Source: Massilia sp. TS11 (GTDB taxonomy: Bacteria; Pseudomonadota; Gammaproteobacteria; Burkholderiales; Burkholderiaceae_D). Taken from it: 64,000 bases of DNA. The stretch lies in the NCBI RefSeq assembly GCF_022012445.1, contig NZ_JAKLTS010000005.1:299199-363198 (forward strand). The letters run 5' to 3'. Under the pieces are notes generated by a model. It did no database searches. It saw only the letters and a list, made by a program, of their open reading frames with translations, and was not told the origin of the DNA. Positions 53,252-62,588 of this stretch are shown here, in pieces; positions within the stretch are counted from its first letter, which is position 1, and the number at the start of each line of letters is the position of its first letter. Made by a program: the position numbers and the translations under genes.

Positions 53252-54412
53252 TCATGGGGTGGCCCGAAACTGCGCAAGCACGGCGGCCAGGCTGTTGATG
53301 CCCCAGTGTTCAGCATAGCGTCCATCGCGGATGCGCACAATGTCGATCACATCGATGGCAATGTCCTTGCCGGTCGCCTCCACGCCCAGCAGCGGCCCCG
53401 TATGCCGTCCCGTGATGCGTTTGCGGGTGACCACCTGATCACCCGCGCTGAGCTGGTCGAGAATCTCGACTGTCAGGCCGCTGATCGCCGGCCGCAGCAC
53501 GTTCGTGAACGTATGCCACATGCCTTCCGCGCCCCGCATGGCCGGGTCCGGCGCCGACCAGTTGATGAAGTCCGGCGCCATCAGCTCGTCAAACACCGCG
53601 CGCTCGCCATTCTGGATGACCGCGTGGTTAAAGCGCGCCACCACGGCCTTCTGCGCATCCGCTCCGGCTGCAATCGCCACGGCGTCGGCGCCCGCCACCA
53701 GGCGCAGCGGCGCAGCCGGATCGGTCACCGCACGCCACACCGCCTCGGCCACATCCCGGGCCTGCGTGACCAGCCCGCCGCCACGCTGCATCGCGCTGAA
53801 GATGCGTTGCTTGAAATCGGCGTAGGCGGGGTGCACACCCTCCCCGCCCATGCGCCTTGCATGCTCGCTGAAACGGGTCTCGGGCGAGCGCCCCGGCAAG
53901 ACCAGATGCGCGCGTACACCAAACTCGGCCAGCTCAAGCGTCAGCGATTCGGTGAAAGCATTGACCGCCGCTTTCGCGGCCGAATACACGGCCAGCAGCG
54001 GCAGCGCCTTGAGCGTGACGCTTGAGCTGACATTGACGATCACCCCTGCCCCGCGTTCGCGCATCTGCGGCAGCAGCGCCTGGGTCATGGCGATGGTGCC
54101 GAGCGTATTGGTGTCGAAGATCTGGCGCAGCTGGGCCGGCGTCACGTCTTCAAGCGGGGCCAGCAGGCCGATGCCGGCATTATTCACCAGCGCGTCGATC
54201 GGGCCGGCCGCCGCCACGCAGGCACGGATGCTGTCCGCGTCGGCCACATCCAGCGGCAGGATGCGCAGGCGCGGCGAAGTCGGCAGCAAACTCGCATCCG
54301 GCTGGCGCATGGTGGCCACCACGCGCCAGCCGCGCTCGAGGAAAAGGCGCGCCGTTTCCAGGCCAAAGCCGGACGAGCAGCCCGTGATCAGAACAGTCGA
54401 CACAGAAGACAT
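53252..54412 (-). CDS. SDR oxidoreductase fused to SnoaL-like domain
   Basis: About 386 residues from the ATG at 54412 (GGAG five bases before; a GTG two codons earlier is open). Residues 1-258 form a classical short-chain dehydrogenase: TGCSSGFGLETA, NNAGIG, IVNVSSSVTLKALPLLAVYSAAK with the catalytic Ser, Tyr and Lys. Residues about 265-386 form a SnoaL/NTF2-like domain (FDELMAPDFINWS, GMWHTFTNVLRP, EHWGINSLAAVL). SDR proteins reduce carbonyls with NAD(P)H and SnoaL folds act on polyketide-like or steroid-like rings, so a two-step enzyme is conceivable. The AraC regulator gene is divergent, 93 bp away. Confidence 0.88.
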   Translation of the reverse strand: MSSVSTVLITGCSSGFGLETARLFLERGWRVVATMRQPDASLLPTSPRLRILPLDVADADSIRACVAAAGPIDALVNNAGIGLLAPLEDVTPAQLRQIFDTNTLGTIAMTQALLPQMRERGAGVIVNVSSSVTLKALPLLAVYSAAKAAVNAFTESLTLELAEFGVRAHLVLPGRSPETRFSEHARRMGGEGVHPAYADFKQRIFSAMQRGGGLVTQARDVAEAVWRAVTDPAAPLRLVAGADAVAIAAGADAQKAVVARFNHAVIQNGERAVFDELMAPDFINWSAPDPAMRGAEGMWHTFTNVLRPAISGLTVEILDQLSAGDQVVTRKRITGRHTGPLLGVEATGKDIAIDVIDIVRIRDGRYAEHWGINSLAAVLAQFRATP

Positions 54413-54505
54413 ACACACTCCATCGGTTTAACAATGCTGCAACGATAGAGTGAAGCGCCTGGACAAGCTATACTTTCTAATCCATATTTTTGTCGAGATC
54501 GTCCA

Positions 54506-55438
54506 ATGATCGATCCCTTGGCGGAGGTGGTGTCCTTGCTGCAGCCGGGGGCGCCGTTCTCGAAACTGGTGGTCGCGTCCGCGCCCTGGGCGGTGCGGCG
54601 GACCGAAACCGGGCGTCCGTTCTACTTCGTGATCCTCGAAGGCGGCTGCCATCTGACCGTGCACGGCCCAGACGGCAGCGAGACCATCACGCTGCACGAG
54701 GGCGACTTTGCCATGGTCCCGGCGGCGCGCAGTTTCTCCACATCGAGCCTCGACCGCCAACCGCCGCGGCTGGACGAGGAAGTGATCACCGAAGTGACGA
54801 CGATGCCCGGCGGCGCGCGCGTGGGCAATCCGAACGGGCCAGTCGATGTGCGTATGCTGGTCGGGAATTTCGTATTCGGCTCGCCCGATTCCGCCCTGCT
54901 GGTCTCGCTGCTGCCGCGCTATGTGCACATTCGCGGCGAACAGCGCCTGTCGACCCTCGTCCAACTGGTGGGCGATGAATCGCGCGCCGAGCGGCCTGCG
55001 CGCGAGCTTGTCTTGGCGCGCCTGCTCGAAGTGCTGCTGATCGAAGCCTTGCGCTCGGCCGGGAGCACGGGGGAATCGGCCGGTCTGGTGCGTGGCCTGG
55101 CTGATGCGAAACTGGCCGTTGCGCTGCGCTGCATGCATGCCCAGCCAGCGGCCACCTGGACTGTGGCGCAGCTGGCGCGCGCGGCGGCAATGTCGCGCTC
55201 GGCATTTTCTGAGCGCTTTACCCAGGCAGTCGGCATTGCGCCGATGAGCTACCTGCTCGGCTGGCGCATGGCCCTGGCGCGCCAGCTGCTGCGCCGGCGC
55301 GAACTCAAGCTGGCCGATATCGCCGAGCGTGTCGGCTATGCCTCCGTCAGCGCTTTCGGCCTTGCCTTCACGCGCCACGTCGGCATGCCGCCGCGCCGCT
55401 ATTCCCAGATGGCGCTGGACGACGCGGCGGCGGCCTGA
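54506..55438 (+). CDS. AraC-family transcriptional regulator
   Basis: 310 residues. An N-terminal cupin-like domain (about 20-110, with FYFVILEGGCHLTVHGPDG and LHEGDFAMVPAARS) joins a C-terminal pair of helix-turn-helix motifs (TVAQLARAAAMSRSAFSERFT and LADIAERVGYASVSAFGLAF). It resembles the cupin_6 subgroup of AraC proteins that often control adjacent oxidoreductase genes, here the divergent SDR-SnoaL gene. A possible promoter is TGGACA (54460-54465) and CATATT (54483-54488) with a 17-bp spacer. The stop lies four bases from that of the TonB-dependent receptor gene. Confidence 0.92.
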   Translation: MIDPLAEVVSLLQPGAPFSKLVVASAPWAVRRTETGRPFYFVILEGGCHLTVHGPDGSETITLHEGDFAMVPAARSFSTSSLDRQPPRLDEEVITEVTTMPGGARVGNPNGPVDVRMLVGNFVFGSPDSALLVSLLPRYVHIRGEQRLSTLVQLVGDESRAERPARELVLARLLEVLLIEALRSAGSTGESAGLVRGLADAKLAVALRCMHAQPAATWTVAQLARAAAMSRSAFSERFTQAVGIAPMSYLLGWRMALARQLLRRRELKLADIAERVGYASVSAFGLAFTRHVGMPPRRYSQMALDDAAAA

Positions 55439-55442
55439 ACGC

Positions 55443-57821
55443 TTAGTCCTTCTTCTCCTGCGCCGGCTTTTCGGGCTGTGCGGGCGGCTTCGGCTGATGC
55501 ATCTGAATCATGCGCATCGCGTCTTTCGCCGCCTGGCTGTCCGGATTCATGCCGGCCGCCTGCATGGCATTGCGCACGGCGTCGTTGCCGGTCACACCGC
55601 CGAAGGTGTAGCGCAGGCCGACATACACGCGGCGCTGGTGCACTTGCACGTCGGTGCGGTCGCGCAGGGTGTCGGTCTCGGTGCGGAAGCGCTGATCGGT
55701 GCCCTGGAACACGTCGTTGGCGCGGATATTCAGCGACAGGCGCGGCGAGAACTTGTGCTCCAGCGCCAGAATCACATTGCTGAACGGCTCACGATAGCCC
55801 TCGCCCGACAGCTGCTTGCCCTGACGGAAAGTCATGAAGGACAGGGTGTCGTCCGGCGTCATGGTCCACTGCAGGCCGCCCTGCAGCTGCAGCGAAGGCG
55901 TGCGGCGCTTCTCGCCGGTCGGGCCCATCGAGCCGATGCGGTCCTGCTCGACATAGCCCCAGTTACCGTTAAACATGAAGCGGATCGCCGGCAGCGCGAT
56001 GCCGTTCCATTTCATATTCGGCGGCACCATCGCCATGATCGAGAATTCGACACCGGCAGCCTGACGGTCGCCCTCGTTGACCTTGGTCGTCAGCAGCGTG
56101 GTCGGGCTGACGAAGCTGCGGCGCTCGGTGATCACATCCGATTCGTGCCGCATATAGCCGCGCAGGCTGGCCGGCATCAGGCCCATGATCTTGGTCTCAT
56201 AGCCCAGTTCCAGCGAATGCAGCTTGACGGGGTGCAGATAGGGATTGCCCGCGCTGATTGCGTATTCGTTGGCGTAATTGACGAAGGGATTCAGGTCGCC
56301 CGCTGCCGGACGCGAAATGCGGTCCGAGAACGAGAAGCGCAGGTTCGAGAACTGGTCGAGCTTATAGGTCAGGAACAAGCTCGGCAGATAGTTCGTGTAG
56401 CTGTTGCTGCCCTGGATATTGGTCGTCACCTGATTCAGATCCAGCTGCGTATGCTCGACGCGCAGGCCGCCCTTGAACGACCACAGCGGATTGATTGGCA
56501 GTTCATAGCTCGCATAGGCCGCGGTCACATCCTGCGACAGGTCGAACAGATTGCTGCGTTTGGTATCGAGCGCGCCGGTATCGAGGAACAGATAGCGGTA
56601 GTCGCTGGTCTGGCGCGTGCGCTGCCAGCGGCCGCCCGCCGTCAGGAAGCCGGGGCCGGCCTTGCCCGAATAGTCGGTGCTCAGGTCGGTCAGGCGCACA
56701 CGGGTCTCGACATTCTGCGTGTAGTTGCGCAGCACCGGCGCGCCGACGGCCGGCAGCAGGATCGGCACGTAGTTGGCGGCCGTGTCCACGCTATTGTTGT
56801 TGGACGAATGGCGCAGATCGACCTTCAGGCTCTCGCCATCGGTGTTGAAGCGGCGTTCCCAGCCGGTGACGATTTCGTGGTTGATCGCATCGCCACTGCC
56901 GACCCGGCGCGTCAGGTAATCGATCACCGGCGTGCTGCCGGTGCGGAAGTCCGTCAGATGCTCATTGGTGCGCGAATCATTGCCGCGCTTGTTGGCCGAG
57001 AACGAGCCGGTCAGCGTGTCAGTCTCGCTGTAGTTGTAACGGCCGCCCACACCGCCCTGGACAAAGTCGGTCAGGCCACTGCGCTGGGCCGTCTGGTGCA
57101 GGCGGCTGACGCTATTGCTGGCCGGATCAAGGCGCTCGCGCGTGTAGTCGGTATCGGACTCATTGCCATCGCGGCGGTAGTTGAAGCTGCCATTCACCGA
57201 GGCATAGCCGGCGCTGTAGCTGCCGTTGGCAAAGGCGCTCTTGCGGCCGGCCGGACCGACCGTGCCGGCCATGCTGCCATTGCCGCCCGGCTTGGTGTAG
57301 CGGCGCGAGATCAGGTTCAGGATGGGGCCGCCGCCGGCTTCATTGCCGAATTCCGCGCCCGGATTATTGATCACCTGCACCGACTCGTAGTTTTCCGCCG
57401 GCAGTGCGTTGATGGCCGCGGCGCGGTTATCGCCCTGCAGCTGCGCGGTCGGTTTGCCATCGACCAGCACGGTGACACGTTCGCTGCCGCGCACGCGCAC
57501 GGTGCCGTTCGGATCGACGTTCACCGAGGGCACGTTGTTGAGCACGTCGCCGATCGAGGCCCCGGCCGTGGTGGCGTCGTTCTTGATGTCATAGACCTGG
57601 CGGTCGATGCGGTTGGTCTGGCGCTCGCTGACCACATTCACGACCGCCGTCGCCGGCACCTCGGGGTTGGCCTGCGTCGGCTGCTGCGGCGCCGGCTTGG
57701 CTTCTTCTTTGCTGACCGGCTTGGCCGGCTCGGTGGTTTGTGCCTGGGCCTGCCAGCTCAGCAGCAGTGCAGCGATGGTGGCGGACAAGACGGTCAAGGA
57801 CGGGCGCGAGAACATATGCAT
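55443..57821 (-). CDS. TonB-dependent receptor, outer membrane beta-barrel
   Basis: 792 residues with a signal peptide (about 1-27, ending AQA). After a Pro/Glu/Lys-rich linker the plug domain has VYDIKNDATTAGASIGDVLNN, VDPNGTVRVRGSE, VLVDGKP and NPGAEFGNEAGGGPILNL. The rest is a 22-strand-type barrel, ending YVGLRYTFGG. An unusual charged tail of about 60 residues (MQAAGMNPDS to the end EKPAQEKKD) extends past the last strand. It resembles the outer-membrane family with CarboxypepD_reg relatives. The substrate is not evident; no Fur-box-like site was seen upstream. The start could be Met1 at 57821 or Met3. Confidence 0.88.
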   Translation of the reverse strand: MHMFSRPSLTVLSATIAALLLSWQAQAQTTEPAKPVSKEEAKPAPQQPTQANPEVPATAVVNVVSERQTNRIDRQVYDIKNDATTAGASIGDVLNNVPSVNVDPNGTVRVRGSERVTVLVDGKPTAQLQGDNRAAAINALPAENYESVQVINNPGAEFGNEAGGGPILNLISRRYTKPGGNGSMAGTVGPAGRKSAFANGSYSAGYASVNGSFNYRRDGNESDTDYTRERLDPASNSVSRLHQTAQRSGLTDFVQGGVGGRYNYSETDTLTGSFSANKRGNDSRTNEHLTDFRTGSTPVIDYLTRRVGSGDAINHEIVTGWERRFNTDGESLKVDLRHSSNNNSVDTAANYVPILLPAVGAPVLRNYTQNVETRVRLTDLSTDYSGKAGPGFLTAGGRWQRTRQTSDYRYLFLDTGALDTKRSNLFDLSQDVTAAYASYELPINPLWSFKGGLRVEHTQLDLNQVTTNIQGSNSYTNYLPSLFLTYKLDQFSNLRFSFSDRISRPAAGDLNPFVNYANEYAISAGNPYLHPVKLHSLELGYETKIMGLMPASLRGYMRHESDVITERRSFVSPTTLLTTKVNEGDRQAAGVEFSIMAMVPPNMKWNGIALPAIRFMFNGNWGYVEQDRIGSMGPTGEKRRTPSLQLQGGLQWTMTPDDTLSFMTFRQGKQLSGEGYREPFSNVILALEHKFSPRLSLNIRANDVFQGTDQRFRTETDTLRDRTDVQVHQRRVYVGLRYTFGGVTGNDAVRNAMQAAGMNPDSQAAKDAMRMIQMHQPKPPAQPEKPAQEKKD

Positions 57822-58021
57822 GTGTGAATGACGATATAAGCGTTGAGCAATAATCGCGAGACATTACCATTTTTCGTATTGACTTGCTAGCAAAAATGGA
57901 AACGCTCATTACCCTGCGCACGTCCCTTGCAAGGCATTCAACTGGGACATTTTGTCTCATTGATCGACGCCGGTTTTCCAGTAACAATCCGCCACTGCCT
58001 CACTTTGAGATTGAAGAGATC

Positions 58022-58264
58022 ATGGATTGGGTTCCGGTATTTCTGCTGACATTCAAGCTGCTTGTCCTCGCCATCGGCATGTTCTTTGCCATCAAGTGGC
58101 ATTACGACCAGGGCAAAAAGAGCGGCGTGCCGGCGAACGAACGCCGCACCGTGCTGCGCGCCGGCGGGATGGTGTCCGCTGTATTCGTACTGGGAATCTT
58201 GATGCTCGGCTTCCTGACCTTCAGCCTGGGGAAGACCCTCGGTCTGGACCTGACCCTGCCCTGA
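58022..58264 (+). CDS. Small membrane protein, two segments
   Basis: 80 residues from the ATG at 58022 (GAAGAG in front). Two membrane segments, WVPVFLLTFKLLVLAIGMFF (about 3-22) and VSAVFVLGILMLGFLTFSL (about 51-69), surround a basic cytoplasmic loop. I recognise no family by name; similar short proteins occur in Oxalobacteraceae. It lies alone between the TonB receptor gene and a convergent lipase gene. Confidence 0.72.
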   Translation: MDWVPVFLLTFKLLVLAIGMFFAIKWHYDQGKKSGVPANERRTVLRAGGMVSAVFVLGILMLGFLTFSLGKTLGLDLTLP

Positions 58265-58271
58265 TCGACGC

Positions 58272-59444
58272 TTAATCGAGCCAATCCAGTAGCTGACGCG
58301 CCACTTCAGGCGAGGTCAGCAAGTCCATATGGTGGGTATTCGGCAGCGTGGCGCTTGCCGAAAATGTGAGACAGCGCGCGAGATCCGGCGCGATGCCCAG
58401 AGCGCTATTCAAGGGCACGAGCCCGTCACCGATGAGCGCATCGCGCACGCGCCCCGCTTCAGCGGCCACGGTGCCGGCCATGGCAAAGCATGCCACGCCC
58501 TCCGGCAAGGGCAGGAATTGGGCGGCCAGCTCTGCGGCAAAGCGGTCCTTGTCCTGCCAGTCCTCACGCAGCACGCTGCCGTGGCGCAGGTCCGTAATGC
58601 CCGCACTGCGAATCTTCGCCAGGCGCGCAAACGGCGCGCTATAGCTCGACATTCCCATCGCCAGCGTCAACCAGTTGCCGCCACGCTCGAGCGGCGCACC
58701 ATGATGCGGCGAGCCAAGCGTGACGAGACGGCGCAGTTTGCCGCGCCAGCGCTGCTGAGCCTGTTCCGCAAAGGCACACGCGCTGCGCGCCACCAGACCG
58801 CCCATGCTGTGACCGATGATGGCCAGCTCCTCCACAGGGACCGGCCACAAGTCGAGTAAGGCTTCGATCTGCGCAGCGAAGTCTGCGCCATTGAGGGCGA
58901 TATGGCGCCCGGTATTGTAATGAAGGTAGATCAGCGTGTAGCCGCGCTCGCGCGCCAGCAAGCTGCCGTGACCGCCGTTGTCGGTCAGCCATTGCAGGTC
59001 ATTCATGCACAGCCCGTGCACGAGAATCAGGATGCGCCCAGTCGCTCCAGGCACCGGATGCACAAGCGGCCTGCCCTCGCGCCGGAAGGCCATCGCGATG
59101 GCCAGCGGATTGCCGCCATGCTCGAGCCGGTCGCCCAGCACGCCGTTCAAGGCAGCCAGCACAGGCTCCCTGCCCTGCCAATCTCCGCTCGCACCATCCG
59201 CATCGGCGAGGCGCCCGAGCGCCGCGTCGAGTCCGCCACCGACCAGCCGGTTCACCCCTTGCACCATGCGGTAGACGAAGGACGTCGGCTTGGCCAGAAA
59301 ACGTCCCGGCGACTTTTCGAGGATATTCAGGTGCACGGCTTCGGTCAGCGCAGCCACACCCGCGACCGCCTCCACCGCAAGACGCACAGCGCCGCGCAGG
59401 TCAGCGCCAGCTTTTAACTTCACAGGATTCGTGTCGGACGCCAT
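58272..59444 (-). CDS. Lipase-like alpha/beta hydrolase (PGAP1-type)
   Basis: 390 residues. ILILVHGLCMNDLQW gives the oxyanion hole, IIGHSMGGLVARSACAFA the nucleophile Ser, TLGSPHHGAPLERGGN is the family-typical strand, and late GDGLVPLNSALG and LPNTHHMDLL bring acid and His. The N-terminal 130 residues are helical and without a clear signal peptide. The fold fits lipases and acyl-protein or GPI-type esterases; the substrate is unknown. It converges on the small membrane protein gene, with seven bases between. Confidence 0.87.
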   Translation of the reverse strand: MASDTNPVKLKAGADLRGAVRLAVEAVAGVAALTEAVHLNILEKSPGRFLAKPTSFVYRMVQGVNRLVGGGLDAALGRLADADGASGDWQGREPVLAALNGVLGDRLEHGGNPLAIAMAFRREGRPLVHPVPGATGRILILVHGLCMNDLQWLTDNGGHGSLLARERGYTLIYLHYNTGRHIALNGADFAAQIEALLDLWPVPVEELAIIGHSMGGLVARSACAFAEQAQQRWRGKLRRLVTLGSPHHGAPLERGGNWLTLAMGMSSYSAPFARLAKIRSAGITDLRHGSVLREDWQDKDRFAAELAAQFLPLPEGVACFAMAGTVAAEAGRVRDALIGDGLVPLNSALGIAPDLARCLTFSASATLPNTHHMDLLTSPEVARQLLDWLD

Positions 59445-59611
59445 TGCTGCCTTTCGCAGGTTGGAGGACGGGGGCAGCGGTGCCTTTATCCGATTGAGGC
59501 AAGCTTGTACACAAACCTGCTCACGAGCATTTCCTTCCGCCTTGCCCCAGTCTGTCTTCCATCGGGCATAAGCGCAGGCTCAAGTAACGCAAGATGAGCA
59601 CGGATTCGATT

Positions 59612-60376
59612 CTACATCTGACGGAAATGATGGAGAAAATTACGGCTGACCGGCAGCACCTCACGCCGGCCGCGCACATGAACTTCGGCCGTCTCGTTCA
59701 GGCCACGCACCACTTGTGACACCGCGGCCAGATTAACAATGACTGAGCGGTGGGTCTGCACGAAATGCAGCGGATCGAGCTCATCGGCCAGCTCTCGAAT
59801 GCTCTTGCGGATCAGGGCCTCGCCCTCCGGCCAAACGACTTGGGTGTATTTGTCCTCGGCGCGCAGATAGAGAACTTGGTCCACCGGAATCAGCCGAACG
59901 CTATTGCCCAGTGAGGCCTTGATCCACTGAAGATACCGCCGCCCGGCACCGGGCAGACGCTCGGCCAGGCGCTGCAGCACAGCGTCGAGCTGATCCGGAC
60001 CCGAATGCGCCAGCGCCACCCGTTCGCGCAGGCGCCCGATCGTGTCGGCCAGTCGTTCCGGATCAATCGGCTTGACGAGGTAATCAATGGCGCCCTGCTC
60101 AAACGCCTGCAACGCATATTGCTCATAGGCCGTTACAAACACGAGCTGCGCACGGCGCGCCATCGCGCGCGCCACCTCGATGCCATTCAAGCCGGGCATG
60201 TGGATGTCCAGGAAAACGATGTGCGGCGCATGCTGCTCGAACAATTCGAGCGCCTCGGCCCCGTGGCGGGCGTCATCGATCAGCTGCAATTCGGGCCACA
60301 GTCTGGCCAGATGGGCGCGCAACCGCTCACGCAGCAAGGGTTCATCATCCACGATCAGGGCGCGTGTGGCCGTCAT
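59612..60376 (-). CDS. LytTR response regulator (AlgR/LytR type)
   Basis: 254 residues. A receiver domain with IVDDEPLLRERL, the phospho-acceptor in IVFLDIHMPGLNG and Lys in YLVKPID, then a C-terminal LytTR DNA-binding domain (LYLRAEDKYTQVV, FVQTHRSVIVNLAAV, LPVSRNF). It binds direct repeats as a dimer in this family. Its gene overlaps the kinase gene by ATGA (60373-60376), so kinase and regulator form one pair. Targets are not visible here, but the divergent DUF2306 gene is a candidate. Confidence 0.93.
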   Translation of the reverse strand: MTATRALIVDDEPLLRERLRAHLARLWPELQLIDDARHGAEALELFEQHAPHIVFLDIHMPGLNGIEVARAMARRAQLVFVTAYEQYALQAFEQGAIDYLVKPIDPERLADTIGRLRERVALAHSGPDQLDAVLQRLAERLPGAGRRYLQWIKASLGNSVRLIPVDQVLYLRAEDKYTQVVWPEGEALIRKSIRELADELDPLHFVQTHRSVIVNLAAVSQVVRGLNETAEVHVRGRREVLPVSRNFLHHFRQM

Positions 60377-61443
60377 GCCGGTCCTCCGGTAGAAAAATGC
60401 AGCTCGACCCGCACACCCTGGGGCACGGCCTCGTGCAAGTCGATCCGCGCGCTTGCGCCGAAATAGGCATGCAGGCGCGCACGCACATTCGCCAGCCCCG
60501 TGCCAGGGTGCGCCGTTGGGGCCATCCCCACGCCGGTATCCTGCACCCAGAGCAGAGCCGCGCCGCTCGCAGCATCGTGCTGGCCGCCGACCTCGATCAC
60601 GCCGCCATCCACGCTCGGATCAATCCCATGCCGGATTGCGTTCTCGACCAAGGTGAGCAAGGCCATTGGGGGAAAGCGAACCCCACTGAGCGAGGGCGGC
60701 ACCGTCAGGGAAAACTGCAAGCGGTCAGGCATCCGCAGTCGCATCAGTTCGAGGTAGGCACGGACCAGATCCATCTCGTCGGCCAATGAAGCGTCCGCAT
60801 CCTGCAGGCGTGGCATCGCCGCACGCAAATAGGCAATCAGGTGGCGCAGCACCGGGCCGGCCTGATCAGACCCGGCCGCCACCAAAGCCTCAATATTCGC
60901 CAGTGTATTGAACAGAAAATGCGGTTCAATCTGGGCCTGCAAGAGGCGCAGGCGGGCGTCCAGCAACTCGCGTTCGAGCCGATCACGTTCCAGATCCGCT
61001 TGAAGTCGGGCCGCCGCCTCCTGCGCCTTGCGCATGCCACGCAAGGCCACCAAGGCAAACGGCAAGCCGAACATCCAGGCCAGCAGCACCATCAGGACAT
61101 GACCGATCAGCGTCTGTGTGTTGCTGAGATAGCTGAGCGCATCCATGCCCTTGGCCATGAACGCAGACGCCAGCGCCGCCAGCGGTGCCATCAACCCGAC
61201 GGCCAGGAGACGCGCCGTATCCTCCGCAAGCCAACGTGGCCGCAGCGTGCCGGCGGCCGAGTAGGCCAGCAACAAGGCGCCCGCCACGAAGCCAACCCGG
61301 CTGATCACAATCGGGAATGGCGTCCGCGTCAGCACATGCAGAAGCCAGGACAGCGCGAGCGCGAATACGCTCACCACCAGCGTGTGGCGCGCAGAAGGCA
61401 ACACGGCCTGCAAGCGACTTGAGGTTGGCAATTTCCAAGACAT
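60373..61443 (-). CDS. LytS-type sensor histidine kinase
   Basis: 356 residues. About four to five membrane segments in the N-terminal 150 residues, a coiled-coil linker (LRLLQAQIEPHFLF), and the His_kinase-type phospho-acceptor in QAQIEPHFLFNTLANIEAL, then an ATPase domain (LVENAIRHGIDP, DTGVGMAPT, GTGLANVRARL). It phosphorylates the coupled LytTR regulator. The signal is unknown; the membrane domain has no named fold that I can assign. The upstream gap (61444-61582) is shared with the divergent DUF2306 gene. Confidence 0.9.
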   Translation of the reverse strand: MSWKLPTSSRLQAVLPSARHTLVVSVFALALSWLLHVLTRTPFPIVISRVGFVAGALLLAYSAAGTLRPRWLAEDTARLLAVGLMAPLAALASAFMAKGMDALSYLSNTQTLIGHVLMVLLAWMFGLPFALVALRGMRKAQEAAARLQADLERDRLERELLDARLRLLQAQIEPHFLFNTLANIEALVAAGSDQAGPVLRHLIAYLRAAMPRLQDADASLADEMDLVRAYLELMRLRMPDRLQFSLTVPPSLSGVRFPPMALLTLVENAIRHGIDPSVDGGVIEVGGQHDAASGAALLWVQDTGVGMAPTAHPGTGLANVRARLHAYFGASARIDLHEAVPQGVRVELHFSTGGPA

Positions 61444-61582
61444 CCACCCACCTTAACCGCGGCCGCGCCGTGATTCAAGCCCCAAAAACCGCCGTTCGTC
61501 GCATGAAGCCGCCCCGCGCCAACGCCTGCAGCGGACAGCGCCCTATGCTCGGGCCTCACTCTTTTTTCGATGGAGGCAGAAC

Positions 61583-62404
61583 ATGCCATTCAGTCTCACC
61601 GGCGCACCGTGGCGCCCCACGCCCCTGACGAGCTTGCGTGCTGCGGCCGCCAGTTGGTTCCTCATTGCCGTGCTTGGACAACTCATCTTTCTTGCCTATG
61701 TTGTCCTGGTATACGGCGGCGCACTGCTGCGCCAGGACCTACACGGTTGGAACATCGTGATGCGCGGCGGCTATATTGCAGGCGACACGCCGGGCAATGC
61801 CGCCATCGGCGCGCACCTGCTGCTCAGCGTGTTCATCATGTTGGGCGGCGCGTTGCAACTGCTTCCCAGCTTGCGCGCGCGAGCGCCCAGAGTGCACCGC
61901 TGGAACGGCAGGCTCTATCTGGCCAGCGCCGCCATCGCCAGTGTGACCGGGCTGTATATGACCTGGTTCCGCCCCGTTGTCGGAGATTTCACGCAGCATC
62001 TTGGGGTCAGCCTGAATGCGCTGCTGATCCTGGTGTTTGGATGGCTGTGTCTGCGAACGGCCCGTGCGCGCGAATTCGCCGCACACCGGAAATGGGCGCT
62101 GCGCCTGTTTCTGGCAGTCAGCGGCGTATGGTTCTTCCGGATCGGATTCATGCTGTGGGTCGGCCTGCACGGCGGTCCCGTGGGCTTTGACCCCAAGACC
62201 TTCTCGGGGCCATTCCTGAGCACCATGAGCTTCGCCCAATATCTGGTACCCCTTGCCATCCTCGAATGCTATCTGCGCTGTCTCGAACGGGGCAGCGCGA
62301 TCGCCCGCGGACTAATGAGTGGCTTCCTGCTTCTGCTCACATTAGCGACCGCCGCCGGGATCGCCCTCGCCACCTTGGGAATGTGGCTCCCGCGCATACA
62401 TTGA
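61583..62404 (+). CDS. DUF2306 membrane protein
   Basis: 273 residues with six to seven membrane segments. HLLLSVFIMLGGALQLLP, the conserved RVHRWNGRLYLASA, VSLNALLILVFGWLCLRTA and EFAAHRKWALRLFL match DUF2306, a family of unknown function related to cytochrome-b561-like bundles by its membrane histidines. The ATG at 61583 has GGAGGC in front. It is divergent from the LytS/LytTR pair across 139 bp, a layout often seen when the pair controls the membrane protein. Confidence 0.85.
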   Translation: MPFSLTGAPWRPTPLTSLRAAAASWFLIAVLGQLIFLAYVVLVYGGALLRQDLHGWNIVMRGGYIAGDTPGNAAIGAHLLLSVFIMLGGALQLLPSLRARAPRVHRWNGRLYLASAAIASVTGLYMTWFRPVVGDFTQHLGVSLNALLILVFGWLCLRTARAREFAAHRKWALRLFLAVSGVWFFRIGFMLWVGLHGGPVGFDPKTFSGPFLSTMSFAQYLVPLAILECYLRCLERGSAIARGLMSGFLLLLTLATAAGIALATLGMWLPRIH

Positions 62405-62466
62405 CATATACGGCAATGTGCTGAGTTCGAGGTGTTTGGCGCCTAGCAAGTTAAAAACAGCTTAGC

Positions 62467-62495
62467 TTGCCTCGCACAGCATGGCCAGCTACACT
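62467..62495 (+). promoter_or_regulatory. Candidate promoter of yefM-yoeB
   Basis: TTGCCT (62467-62472) and TACACT (62490-62495), each matching consensus at four of six bases, are spaced exactly 17 bp. The operator hexamers lie directly downstream, where the RNA start would be. Confidence 0.5.
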
Positions 62496-62498
62496 AGG

Positions 62499-62520
62499 AC
62501 TTGTGCAAGTAACTGTACAG
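62499..62520. promoter_or_regulatory. YefM-YoeB operator-like pair of hexamers
   Basis: TGTGCA (62502-62507, inside ACTTGTGCAAGT) and TGTACA (62514-62519, inside the palindrome CTGTACAG) have centres exactly 12 bp apart. As I recall, the E. coli yefM operator has two TGTACA boxes with the same 12-bp centre spacing, bound by YefM and YefM-YoeB. One base differs here in the first box. Confidence 0.65.
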
Positions 62521-62588
62521 GTTCTTCCGTTTAAGCCTCGCGGCTGCGGCCGGCACACCCTTAACGAAATGAATGTGCGGAGTAAACA

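Noticed and set aside
55329..57827. Open frame of 832 codons on the plus strand
   Set aside because: Antisense of the TonB-dependent receptor; composition (Ala, Arg, His, Val) typical of shadows in G+C-rich DNA.
57822..58021. Fur box upstream of the TonB-dependent receptor
   Set aside because: Only scattered matches to the GATAATGATAATCATTATC consensus; not enough to claim iron control.
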